A DNA stretch of 33,948 bases, from contig SVTX01000020.1 in the NCBI GenBank assembly GCA_015063545.1, positions 1-33,948 on the forward strand, in the 5' to 3' direction. Positions within the stretch are counted from its first letter, which is position 1. The number at the start of each line of letters is the position of its first letter. Below the pieces are notes generated by a model, which was given only the letters and a program-made list of their open reading frames with translations, was not told where the DNA came from and ran no database searches. Below, piece after piece: positions 24,408 through 31,959 of the stretch. The DNA comes from Oscillospiraceae bacterium. GTDB taxonomy: Bacteria > Bacillota > Clostridia > Oscillospirales > CAG-272. A program made the position numbers and the translations under genes.

Positions 24408-25749
24408 TTTTGTCCGCGGATACGCGCAGAAAAATAGCGTCAGACTTCACATGCCGGGGCATAAGGGAAATTCCTGCCTCGGCTTTGAAGTATTTGACAT
24501 AACCGAGATAGACGGCGCTGACGTGCTTTATTCTCCCGACGGTATAATTTTGGAGAGTGAGAATAATGCAAGCCGCCTTTTCGGTACGGCGCACACCTAT
24601 TATTCTACCGAAGGAAGCACGCTTTGCATTAAGGCTATGCTTGCTATAGCCACGGCAGACAGAGGCGGTGGAAGACCGCTTGTTTTTGCTACAAGAAACT
24701 CGCACAAGGCATTTATTTATGCCGCGGCGCTGCTTGATTTTGATGTCGAATGGCTGTATCCGAGCGAGTTTTCGCATCTCTGCGCATGTGATGTCACACC
24801 GAGTCAGCTTGAAACGGCGCTCCAAGAATGTAAGCGAAAGCCTTGCGCGGTGTATGTGACCTCGCCCGATTATCTTGGTAATATTCTTGATATAAAAGGA
24901 CTTGCAGATGTTTGCCACGCACATGGCGTGCCTCTGCTTGTAGACAACGCGCATGGCGCATACTTGAATTTTTTGAGAGAGCCTTTGCACCCGATAGCTC
25001 TCGGCGCGGACATGTGCTGTGATTCGGCACACAAAACTCTCCCGGTTCTTACGGGCGGAGCGTATCTGCACGTTTCTGAAAATGCGAATGGGGACTACAC
25101 CCAAATTGCACGGGAAAAGCTCTCGCTTTTTGCATCAACAAGCCCATCATATCTTATTTTACAGTCCTTGGATTTGTGCAATGCATATCTTTGTGACTGC
25201 TATTTTGAAAGACTTTCCGCCTTGTGTGACAGGCTTACTCGTATGAAAAACAGACTTTCAGAGAGTGGGTTCTGTATTTGCGGCTCAGAACCGCTGAAAC
25301 TCACGCTGGACGCGTCAAAGTCGGGTTTTTCGGGCAAGTCACTATCCGAATATTTGAGTGCGTGTGGAATAGAAATTGAGTTCTCTGACCGCGACTGTGC
25401 GGTAATGATGTTCACCCCGGAAAATAGCGAGGATGACATTTCGCATGTTGAACGCGCGCTTCTCTCCTTTGATCTTTCGAAGGAGGGTGATCAGGCTTTG
25501 AGTGATGCAGAACTCTGCACTCTGCACTCTGCACTCTGCACTCATATAAGGGTTATGTCTATACACGATGCGATATTCTCACGTTCGGAATTGATATCCA
25601 CAGAGGACGCAGAGGGAAGAATTTGCGCCTTGCCTTGTGTCTCATGCCCGCCCGCCGTTCCTGTTATTATTAGCGGAGAGAGGATAGAGCAGGGGCATAT
25701 CGAGCTTTTGAAATATTACGGAACAGAACAAATTTCAGTTGTAAAATAA
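24388..25749 (+). CDS. Orn/Lys/Arg decarboxylase-family PLP enzyme with in-frame repeat insertion
   Basis: PLP-dependent fold-I enzyme of the Orn/Lys/Arg decarboxylase major-domain family, likely decarboxylating a basic amino acid. It has RLHMPGHKG at the N-terminus (about residues 19-27), STEGSTLC, the acidic PLP ring contact in DNAHGAY, and the Schiff-base lysine in DSAHKTLPVLTGGAY near residue 214. The C-terminal small domain begins VMSIHDAIFSRSE. Between them, residues coded by 25506-25545 (ELCTLHSALCTHI-like) are a translated copy of the TGCAGAG interspersed repeat. It is in frame and lies in the inter-domain linker, so the enzyme may still work. The 453-residue size is shorter than the long inducible decarboxylases, like many Firmicutes homologues. 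It overlaps the maturase, so the two are co-transcribed. Confidence 0.85.
   Translation: MKTPIVDFVRGYAQKNSVRLHMPGHKGNSCLGFEVFDITEIDGADVLYSPDGIILESENNASRLFGTAHTYYSTEGSTLCIKAMLAIATADRGGGRPLVFATRNSHKAFIYAAALLDFDVEWLYPSEFSHLCACDVTPSQLETALQECKRKPCAVYVTSPDYLGNILDIKGLADVCHAHGVPLLVDNAHGAYLNFLREPLHPIALGADMCCDSAHKTLPVLTGGAYLHVSENANGDYTQIAREKLSLFASTSPSYLILQSLDLCNAYLCDCYFERLSALCDRLTRMKNRLSESGFCICGSEPLKLTLDASKSGFSGKSLSEYLSACGIEIEFSDRDCAVMMFTPENSEDDISHVERALLSFDLSKEGDQALSDAELCTLHSALCTHIRVMSIHDAIFSRSELISTEDAEGRICALPCVSCPPAVPVIISGERIEQGHIELLKYYGTEQISVVK
25506..25545. repeat. Translated copy of the TGCAGAG interspersed repeat inside the decarboxylase gene
   Basis: About five tandem copies of ACTCTGC (reverse complement of the GCAGAGT word) run through the decarboxylase reading frame in the linker before the C-terminal domain. 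The same word occurs in intergenic DNA at 799-862 and 5570-5592. Confidence 0.85.
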
Positions 25750-25762
25750 TTTGGAGGCAATT

Positions 25763-26071
25763 GTGTCGGAAATCCTTGAAATTATAATGATTGTGAGCTT
25801 CGGCGTATCATGGCCTGTGAACGTGGTAAAATCCTACCGCGCGAGAACGACTAAGGGAAAAAGCCTTGTGTTCTTGCTGTTGATATTATTTGGCTACGTC
25901 GCAGGAATAACCTCAAAGCTTATAAACGAATCCTATATGGCTCAGTTTTCAGAAAAATGGTACGTTTTATGCTTTTATATCCTCAACTTTATAATGGTTG
26001 CTTGTGATGTGGCGGTTTACGCGCGCAACTACCGCCTTGATAAAAAAAGAGAAGCAGGGGAGACAGTATAA
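25763..26071 (+). CDS. Small PQ-loop-like membrane protein
   Basis: About 102 residues with three hydrophobic segments: EIIMIVSFGVSWPVNVVKSY, then LVFLLLILFGYVAGITSKL, and WYVLCFYILNFIMVACDVAV. The SWPVNVVKSYRARTTKGKS stretch resembles the PQ-loop of half-SWEET-like proteins, which carry small sugars or other solutes, but the match is partial. GTG 25763 is chosen because GGAGG at 25753-25757 lies five bases upstream; an earlier TTG at 25751 overlaps the ribosome site. It ends in TAATG, overlapping the next gene by one base. The function is unknown. Confidence 0.6.
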   Translation: MSEILEIIMIVSFGVSWPVNVVKSYRARTTKGKSLVFLLLILFGYVAGITSKLINESYMAQFSEKWYVLCFYILNFIMVACDVAVYARNYRLDKKREAGETV

Positions 26072-26787
26072 TGAGAATACTTACCATAGGAAACAGCTTT
26101 TCAGAGGATGCAACAAGATATCTTTATGATATTGCAAAAGCGGCAGGGGAGAGCTTTGAGATAGTCAATATTGCTATTGGCGGATGCTCTTTAGAGACGC
26201 ATTATAACAACATGCTCGAACGCAATAAGTCGTATTTGTACTTTCATAACGGAGTATTTACGGGGGATTGTGCGGAGCTGACCGAGACTGTGGAATCGGG
26301 AGTGTTGGATGTAATTACACTCCAGCAGGTCAGTCATTTAAGCTTTAATAAGGCGACGTATTACCCTTACATCAGCGAGCTTGTGAAATATATAAGAGAA
26401 AAACAGCCGAAAGCTCGCCTTATGCTTCACGAGACATGGGCATATGAGGACGGCAGTGAGCGACTTTGCGTCATGGCAGGATACAAAACGTCGGACGAGA
26501 TGCTGTCCGACATAAAAAAGACGTATTCTGAGGTAGCTGCGGCAGAGGGCTTTGACGGTGTCATTTTGTCGGGAGATATGTTTGGGGCGCTTCTCAAATC
26601 GGGAATTGCCAAAATACACAGAGATACCTTCCACGCTTCTCTAGGTCTTGGCAGGTATGCACTTGGACTTTTGTGGTTTAAGATGCTGACCGGCAGAAAT
26701 GTATCCGATAATAGCTTTTGCGAGCTTGACGAGCCGATATCTGCATCGGATATTGAAATAATTAAAGGATATATTGACCAAATATAA
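26071..26787 (+). CDS. DUF4886/SGNH-hydrolase-like protein
   Basis: A 238-residue protein with the SGNH block I-like motif TIGNSFSEDA at the N-terminus (Ser nucleophile), IGGCSLE, ITLQQVS, and a C-terminal D-x2-H block DTFHASLGLGRYA. It resembles the DUF4886 family found with surface polysaccharide or esterase-type enzymes. There is no signal peptide, so it is probably cytoplasmic. It is coupled to the preceding membrane protein (TAATG) and ends in an intrinsic terminator. The enzymatic substrate cannot be read from the sequence. Confidence 0.7.
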   Translation: MRILTIGNSFSEDATRYLYDIAKAAGESFEIVNIAIGGCSLETHYNNMLERNKSYLYFHNGVFTGDCAELTETVESGVLDVITLQQVSHLSFNKATYYPYISELVKYIREKQPKARLMLHETWAYEDGSERLCVMAGYKTSDEMLSDIKKTYSEVAAAEGFDGVILSGDMFGALLKSGIAKIHRDTFHASLGLGRYALGLLWFKMLTGRNVSDNSFCELDEPISASDIEIIKGYIDQI

Positions 26788-26792
26788 AAATA

Positions 26793-26826
26793 AGCGCTAT
26801 TCCTTACGAGGAATAGCGCTGTTTTA
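26793..26826. terminator. Terminator after the DUF4886 gene
   Basis: AGCGCTATTCC (26793-26803) pairs perfectly with GGAATAGCGCT (26810-26820). On the plus strand a TTTTAT tail follows; on the minus strand the TTATTTTT tail also fits, so it ends transcripts from both sides, including the Rhs array. Confidence 0.85.
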
Positions 26827-26987
26827 TAAAGGGTTCCAATCTGCAACTGTATCTGCGCCGCTGTTGTGGTAGATGGTTGTGAAGTTGCCCCAAGCGTCGT
26901 ATTTGTAGTTTAAAAGCTTTGTTTACGTTTTCAGTATACCATATTTCGGAAATATTGTCAAGCGTATCATACTCATACCACATTACG
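26821..26987 (-). pseudogene. Truncated Rhs core fragment 1 (leftmost copy)
   Basis: On the minus strand this fragment encodes WYEYDTLDNISEIWYTEN and then, after the frame change at TAAACAAAGC, YKYDAWGNFTTIYHNSGADT and WNPL plus stop. These are Rhs/YD-repeat core pieces matching the copies at 28129 and 29687. It lacks the PQIRRFIN end and any C-terminal tip, so it is an exhausted or deleted cassette. A minus-strand TTGACA-N17-TATACT lies at 26961-26933. Confidence 0.8.
26933..26961 (-). promoter_or_regulatory. Promoter-like sequence in Rhs core copy 1
   Basis: Minus-strand TTGACA (26961-26956) and TATACT (26938-26933) with a 17-base spacer containing the palindrome ATATTTC-C-GAAATAT. It is identical to the copy at 28140-28168. 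Confidence 0.6.
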
Positions 26988-27015
26988 AAAGCCACGCGGT
27001 TATCCGCGTGGCTTT
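26988..27015. terminator. Hairpin between immunity-type gene and core copy 1
   Basis: AAAGCCACGCGG pairs perfectly with CCGCGTGGCTTT around TTAT. The plus-strand tail is T-rich (TTTATGTTT); on the minus strand it closes the immunity-type gene at 27072 only weakly. Confidence 0.65.
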
Positions 27016-27071
27016 TATGTTTAAAGATGGATTTTTGGAATCATGATTTTGAATCAACCACAAACAAAATA

Positions 27072-27614
27072 TCAAGTACAATCTTTGACTATTTCATATC
27101 CTGTTTGAGCCAATTTATTCATAGTTTCAAAACTCATATTTGTAAAAGAAGGAACTCCTAACTTGTGAAAGCATATGTTCAATTTTTCCTTATTCCGTTT
27201 GCTGATTCTAATTACAATTTCATTGTAATAATTTTTTGTTAAAGCAATATTCTTGGTGTTCATAGGTTTATTGGCTGAAATCAACATATATACAGGTGAA
27301 GAGTCACTTCCGTAATTGTAGGATTTGAAAATTCCCACATAGTTTATGTCGGACCATTTATAATTGCAACATTTTTTGGCTAGTATTTTACTTGTTATAC
27401 CAACATCGGTGATATATGAAACAATGAGCCCAACTTTAGCAATAAAAGCAGTTACAACTATGGCAGATAAGAATACCAAGTATAAAACTATAAGTATGGT
27501 GATATTCCAACCAATTGCAAGTAGCACAAAAATGGCAACAAGGCATAAAAGCAACACAACAGATATTGTAACAAAATCAATAAAAAGCGCTGGTGATCGA
27601 TAGTTTTTTACCAT
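27072..27614 (-). CDS. Putative immunity-type membrane protein of the middle Rhs cassette
   Basis: A 180-residue protein with two N-terminal transmembrane helices (about residues 12-35 and 37-66: FIDFVTISVVLLLCLVAIFV, then ILIVLYLVFLSAIVVTAFIA) and a C-terminal cytosolic beta-rich domain resembling a bacterial PH-like fold (YKWSDINYVGIFKS, then IVIRISKRNKEKL). Its ATG overlaps the stop of the Rhs tip by one base (TAATG), the usual layout for a toxin C-terminus followed by its immunity gene. The gene is AT-rich in comparison with the housekeeping neighbours, as expected of transferred cassettes. No family could be named, so the immunity role is inferred from context. Confidence 0.6.
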   Translation of the reverse strand: MVKNYRSPALFIDFVTISVVLLLCLVAIFVLLAIGWNITILIVLYLVFLSAIVVTAFIAKVGLIVSYITDVGITSKILAKKCCNYKWSDINYVGIFKSYNYGSDSSPVYMLISANKPMNTKNIALTKNYYNEIVIRISKRNKEKLNICFHKLGVPSFTNMSFETMNKLAQTGYEIVKDCT

Positions 27615-28129
27615 TATTGTGAATCGTCTTCCTTTCTTACATATTGAATTACCCAGTCAATACACGATGTAATCATATTTGCATTTCCGCCAACTACGGC
27701 ACTGGCAAATCCTTCCGCAACAGGCGAAGCTAATCCGTTAAATGCTTGATTTACCACTACTCCTGCACCCATCCCAATTGGCGCACACGCAAATGAAACT
27801 AATCCTGACACAACAGCATCTTGTACATCTACATGCTCTGAAAACGTTCCTATGTCATTGCCCAATTCTTGTTGTTTGTTATCTTCGATTTTGTAGTTAA
27901 TATGTCCAAGTATGCCTTGCCCTGTAGAAACGTACCCATCCGCATTTATGAATCTTCTTATCTGCGGATCATAGTATCTGCTATTGAGATAATAGAATCC
28001 TGTCTCTTCGTCGTAGTAGTATCCTCTGTACTTGAAAGGATTCCAATCGGCAACTGTATCTGCGCCGCCGTTGTGGTAGATGGTTGTGAAGTTACCCCAA
28101 GCGTCGTATTTGTAGTTTAAAAGCTTTGT
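27614..28129 (-). pseudogene. Orphan Rhs core end plus C-terminal tip (middle cassette)
   Basis: Open minus-strand frame of 171 residues after an in-frame TAA at 28132-28130, with no ATG, GTG or TTG before the core. It encodes the conserved core end (KYDAWGNFTTIYHNGGADTV, WNPFKYRGYYYDEETGFYYL, SRYYDPQIRRFINADG), then a tip that diverges right after GYVSTGQGILGH: a polar stretch followed by Gly/Ala-rich hydrophobic sequence (VSGLVSFACAPIGMGAGVVV) ending near CIDWVIQYVRKEDDSQ. The usual NMFAYC..NP end of the core is missing, so the tip may be deleted or fused. It is followed by the membrane protein at 27072-27614. In the family such parts are the C-terminus of large contact-dependent toxins. 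Confidence 0.7.
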
Positions 28130-28132
28130 TTA

Positions 28133-28259
28133 CGTTTTCAGTATACCATATTTCGGAAATATTGTCAAGCGCATCATACTCATACCACACCGACGCGCCG
28201 TTTGCGTAGTTGATAGCCGACAGCTTGCCGTTGGAATAATTGAGCAACTTCAGATTTCA
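28133..28259 (-). pseudogene. YD-repeat relic at the 5' end of core copy 2
   Basis: The minus strand, in a different frame from the core end, encodes LLNYSNGKLSAINYANGASV, then WYEYDALDNISEIWYTEN, a clear YD/Rhs repeat. It runs into the core end after the shared junction AACG-TAAACAAAGC, a frameshifted deletion joint. Confidence 0.75.
28140..28168 (-). promoter_or_regulatory. Promoter-like sequence in Rhs core copy 2
   Basis: Minus-strand TTGACA (28168-28163), 17-base spacer, TATACT (28145-28140). It lies 40 bases upstream of the core end and could drive the tip and immunity-type gene. Confidence 0.6.
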
Positions 28260-28275
28260 TATACAACCCTATCAT

Positions 28276-28327
28276 GGCAAAAACAAAAGATATCCCGTTC
28301 CGCCTTAGCAGAACGGGATATCTTTTG
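28276..28327 (-). terminator. Terminator after the rightmost immunity-type gene
   Basis: A 17-bp perfect stem (28284-28300 with 28311-28327; CAAAAGATATCCCGTTC and complement) followed on the minus strand by a T-rich tail. It closes the rightmost cassette before the next core fragment. Confidence 0.88.
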
Positions 28328-28388
28328 TACCAGAGAAACATTCAATTAAAGTTTAGATTTAATCACTAATTCAAAATTATGAATTTAA

Positions 28389-28823
28389 TTATCCATCACT
28401 GTTTTTATCATGTTTTTGTCCTTTCTTTTTAGGAATCCATCTCCCATATGCAAAATCAGGTTTGGGGCTCCAAAAAAGCAATGCTATTAGTAACATCCAC
28501 AAAACATCAAATCCCGCTATACCAATCGCAAGCATCTGGCCAACATTAAATGACAGCTCTATGAAATGTACGATCACACAAGTAATTAAACAAGCAGGAT
28601 GGCTTATCAACACAAGACAATAGAGCGTGCGCAATATTTTAGGAATCTCTGCGGTATATCTATTGTAAAACAACCATTCTTTAAAAGACTCTTCTTTTTT
28701 TCTCTTTTTATATGCACTATTGTTAAGCTGATATCTTTTAATGCCATACAAGAAACCGCGTAGGAATACAAATGATATAAAATAGCAAAGTGCAATTACA
28801 ATAATCTGGTTTTTGAAGTTCAT
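28389..28823 (-). CDS. Putative immunity-type membrane protein of the rightmost Rhs cassette
   Basis: A 144-residue protein with three hydrophobic segments (IIVIALCYFISFVFLRGFLY; IPKILRTLYCLVLISHPACL; MLAIGIAGFDVLWMLLIALL) and a basic C-terminus (IPKKKGQKHDKN). It starts three bases after the Rhs tip stop, with a perfect GGAGGG ribosome site overlapping the end of the tip. This immediate pairing is the usual order for Rhs toxin and immunity genes. It is AT-rich and shares no visible similarity with the other immunity-type gene. No family name can be given. Confidence 0.6.
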   Translation of the reverse strand: MNFKNQIIVIALCYFISFVFLRGFLYGIKRYQLNNSAYKKRKKEESFKEWLFYNRYTAEIPKILRTLYCLVLISHPACLITCVIVHFIELSFNVGQMLAIGIAGFDVLWMLLIALLFWSPKPDFAYGRWIPKKKGQKHDKNSDG

Positions 28824-28826
28824 GGA

Positions 28827-29687
28827 TTACCCTCCGAATATACGCTGATATTGACATTTCATATAATCAGACGACGCTATCTCCGTTCCTATTGAGGAAA
28901 TGAAATCACCTGGAATTCCTCGAACGAAAGATTTATAATACTTAGCTGAATTTTTTCCATAATACGCAAACGCTTTTCTTGCCTCTTTCAAACCAGCTTT
29001 TAGTCCTCTGTGTTTGGCGGTATTGACTGTACGTGTTACGGTTTGCTTTCCAAGATTTGTCAAGTGTTTTGTGCCCTTTCCGGCTCCTCCCATTGCACCT
29101 GATATACCACCGATTGTACCATCTATTAGCATATCACCAATATCAAAGTTATTAAATCCTTCATTCTTAACAACTTGATTTGCTGTATTTTCTACTATAG
29201 ATATCGCTGTGTTTCCTACTATCATTCCTGCCATTCCAACCCCTGTTGAAGCCAATGCGCCACTTACAGCGCCTGAAAGCATAGATGTCACAAGTCCATC
29301 CGTTAATGATTTTCCTGAAATAGCATTAGATACCACTTTAACAGCCCCGCTAATTACTGCGCCTACTACTGCACCAGCAACTATATGCCAAAACTCACCG
29401 CCTTGGTCTGCACGAGTTATGGGATTGTTGTCACAGTACGCATACAGATTTTTGTCGGTCAGTGCATCCGGCGTTGCGGTCAGAATGTTGATGTTGTCGG
29501 GATTGATGAATCTTCTTATCTGCGGATCATAGTATCTGGAATTCAGGTAATAGAACCCTGTCTCTTCGTCATAGTAGTATCCTCTATACTTGAAGGGATT
29601 CCAATCGGCAACGGTATCTGCGCCGCCGTTGTGGTATGTAGTTGTAAAGTTGCCCCAAGCGTCGTATTTGTAGTTTAAAAGCTTTGT
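28827..29687 (-). pseudogene. Orphan Rhs core end plus C-terminal toxin tip (rightmost cassette)
   Basis: Open minus-strand frame of 286 residues after the in-frame TAA at 29690-29688. It has the core end (KYDAWGNFTT..WNPFKYRGYYYDEETG, SRYYDPQIRRFINPDN), the linker ALTDKNLYAYCDNNPITRAD, a Gly/Ala-rich pre-toxin region (AGAVVGAVISGAVKVVSNAI, MLSGAVSGALASTGVGMAGM), and a basic C-terminal tip (HRGLKAGLKEARKAFAYYGK...MKCQYQRIFGG) that would be the toxin. No ATG, GTG or TTG is found before the core; the first GTG at 29336 would drop the core. Expression therefore needs recombination with a full rhs gene, or readthrough. The toxin activity is not recognised. Confidence 0.72.
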
Positions 29688-29697
29688 TTACGTTTTC

Positions 29698-29726
29698 AGT
29701 ATACCATATTTCGGAAATGTTGTCAA
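29698..29726 (-). promoter_or_regulatory. Promoter-like sequence in Rhs core copy 3
   Basis: Minus-strand TTGACA (29726-29721), 17-base spacer and TATACT (29703-29698). The spacer differs from copies 1-2 by one base (ACATTTCC instead of ATATTTCC), which breaks the palindrome. It begins right after the stop codon of the neighbouring large gene. Confidence 0.6.
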
Positions 29727-29735
29727 GCGCACTGT

Positions 29736-31958
29736 CTATTTCATTTTATCCTTGTGCGGCATGCAAAGATATATAGTTCCCGTTACATTTGCTTTATGTA
29801 GATATGTGCCGTGCTCGGCATCGTTAACAACGCTCCAGCCTTCTTGTTCTGCGGGCATGTCGTCGAGAGCGTGGGGAAGAGTTGCCACCACGGCGCCGGA
29901 ATTTGCACAGTAGCTTTCGGGGAACAGGCACACCTCAGCGTTTTCAAGGCCGCTTATGCGTATTTTGCGGCGGAAATATCCGTTTACAGGCGGGCATTCA
30001 CGCACGCTGACCTTTCCGCTTTCCTGCTTTACAAACACACGGCACTCGCGATGCGCGCATCTATCAAAGCGATAGGTGGCATATCCGTTTTCAATATACG
30101 CATCGTATCCGTCGAATATGGGCGCTCCGAGAGGGAATTTAAGTTGTGTTTCTACGGTGTTGTCTCGGTTATATATTGAAAATATTTTTGCGTTGTTGTG
30201 GCGATGTATTGTTGTAGATGGCAACTCGCCCATGCGTTTGCCGCTTGCGAACAGTCTCTCGGATTCTCGGAGTTCGGATTCTTTTTTTGTTTCACCGTCA
30301 TGGCAATATCCTCCGATGAGGGTATCTTTTCTGTCCATAAAGCGAAGCTTATATCCGTAGTAAGCCAGAGCGTTCATTATCTGTTGAGTGTCACCGAAAA
30401 TGTCCACTTTCGGGCAGTTTATTTTCACTTTGGACAGTGAATCGAAGCTACCGTACAGAATGATTTTTGCTCCGTTATCGGCAAGCCGGTGTATTTTTTC
30501 CCAAGCTGCATTGTTTTCAAAACGCGCGGGAATGACAAGAACCGTCTTTTTGTACATTGCAGGGGTAAGCGCATCTATGTTGTCGGTGGAGATAACACAG
30601 GAGAGAGGAAGACCGCTGTTGAGAGAATTTTGCAAAAATCTGTCGCCAAAATACATCTCTGACAGAAGATCGCCGTTATTTGTGGTATATTCTCGGAAGG
30701 GGTACACCAGCGTTACGGGAGCGATATCGTCGGGAGCTTCCTTTTCGGCTTTGAGAATATGAGGAATTACTTCATTGGCGCAGTTATCGGGCAGCTGTCC
30801 TTTGCTATTATCTATCGAAAGAATATGGAAAAGCGTTGGAGAGTGAATGCGTCCGTCCTTGGTAATTCTTGACAGAGACATAGGAATATAAATATCGTGA
30901 GGGCTACCCTCATATCTGTCGTACCACGGAGAATTTGCCCACCAAATGTCATGCAGATAATATCTGAACATATAGTCGTTTTCGGGAATTTCGGCATTTC
31001 GTGTGAGCTGACCGAGAATTTCTATTCCGATATCGTCGTTTATAGCTGCCCACGGTGAGTTGGGAGGCGGGGTTATGTTGAATTTTCCGTTGTAAATATC
31101 GTAAAGCGGCACTCCGTCGCTTGCGTAATCAATGCCTACAGAGTAGTTTGTTCCTCTTGTTTGTATGGGAAAATCAGGACAAGCCTCGCGGAAATATTTC
31201 CAGAACAAGAATACCTTTTCTCTTGTATCGGGCAGTTTTTCGGCGTGAAATTTGTCACCGTCATAAATTTTGCCAAGCTCATTCCACGGCTCATAACAAA
31301 ATCCCATGCCGTTTGAGAGCCAGATATAGTCAAAGCCCATATCGGATAGGAAAATATTTGCTTGTTTTCCAAAGAATGTACCCATAGGTGTGCCTTCGGG
31401 AATTCCGTTTGGATATGCGGCGTAAGGATAATCGTCTGCATGGAGCAGGGCGGTACAGTCTACGAGCCCGTAGACTCCGCAACCTGTGCCGTTGCAGGAT
31501 TCGGGGTGACGGTTGTATTTAAAGTCCGAAATCGCGAATTCAGGGCCTATATCAAACGTAGCGCCTACGGTTATTTTCGAATTGGGAAAATACTTTTTTC
31601 CCTCGCTTTTGATAGCTGCAACTATTTTTTGCAGTATGCGATAAGTCATTTTGGGAGGGGTATCTATGTATTTTTGCTTTTTGTCATGCAGACTTGTCGA
31701 GGGAGAATCATTCTCCGACAGCTCGGGCATGTTTGCGTGACCGAGCCAATATGCCCATTCAAATTCACGGTCAAGCTCCCCCGTGTAATCAAGTATCTCG
31801 CCGCCCTCGCTTGTCCAAAGCATAATAGAGATTTCTTGTCTGCTTTTCAAAAGCGCGTGCCATTGCTCGAACACCTTTTTGCAAACGGAGCGAATATATT
31901 CGTCGTCTGTTTGTTTGAAGGGCTTTATACTCATTTCAAGAGTTACAGATCTAAACAT
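29736..31958 (-). CDS. Large uncharacterised protein paired with a sugar isomerase
   Basis: A 740-residue protein with no recognised catalytic signature. The N-terminal part (about 1-300) is rich in Trp/Tyr and resembles a TIM-barrel enzyme domain: VTLEMSIKPFKQTDDEYI, GATFDIGPEF, a possible acid in WLSNGMGFCYEPWNELG. The middle (about 420-560) has VLVIPARFENNAAW and KIILYGSFDSLSK, as in a Rossmann/GATase-like domain of glycosidases, and the C-terminus is beta-rich (YIENGYATYRFDRCAHRECR). No signal peptide is present. ATG 31958 is chosen because GAGG lies five bases upstream and the isomerase stop is one base away; TTG 31970 is less likely. It is co-transcribed with the isomerase gene and probably acts on the same sugar or its glycoside, which is an inference. 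Nothing separates its stop from the Rhs array. Confidence 0.5.
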   Translation of the reverse strand: MFRSVTLEMSIKPFKQTDDEYIRSVCKKVFEQWHALLKSRQEISIMLWTSEGGEILDYTGELDREFEWAYWLGHANMPELSENDSPSTSLHDKKQKYIDTPPKMTYRILQKIVAAIKSEGKKYFPNSKITVGATFDIGPEFAISDFKYNRHPESCNGTGCGVYGLVDCTALLHADDYPYAAYPNGIPEGTPMGTFFGKQANIFLSDMGFDYIWLSNGMGFCYEPWNELGKIYDGDKFHAEKLPDTREKVFLFWKYFREACPDFPIQTRGTNYSVGIDYASDGVPLYDIYNGKFNITPPPNSPWAAINDDIGIEILGQLTRNAEIPENDYMFRYYLHDIWWANSPWYDRYEGSPHDIYIPMSLSRITKDGRIHSPTLFHILSIDNSKGQLPDNCANEVIPHILKAEKEAPDDIAPVTLVYPFREYTTNNGDLLSEMYFGDRFLQNSLNSGLPLSCVISTDNIDALTPAMYKKTVLVIPARFENNAAWEKIHRLADNGAKIILYGSFDSLSKVKINCPKVDIFGDTQQIMNALAYYGYKLRFMDRKDTLIGGYCHDGETKKESELRESERLFASGKRMGELPSTTIHRHNNAKIFSIYNRDNTVETQLKFPLGAPIFDGYDAYIENGYATYRFDRCAHRECRVFVKQESGKVSVRECPPVNGYFRRKIRISGLENAEVCLFPESYCANSGAVVATLPHALDDMPAEQEGWSVVNDAEHGTYLHKANVTGTIYLCMPHKDKMK

Positions 31959-31959
31959 A

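Noticed and set aside
25342..25566. Minus-strand frames across the TGCAGAG repeat in the decarboxylase gene
   Set aside because: The plus-strand frame has clear enzyme motifs on both sides; the antisense frames have no recognisable domain.
29698..29726. Rhs promoter-like sequence as a sure promoter
   Set aside because: The hexamers also encode conserved YD-repeat residues (LDNISEIWYTEN), so it is reported as promoter-like, not proven.
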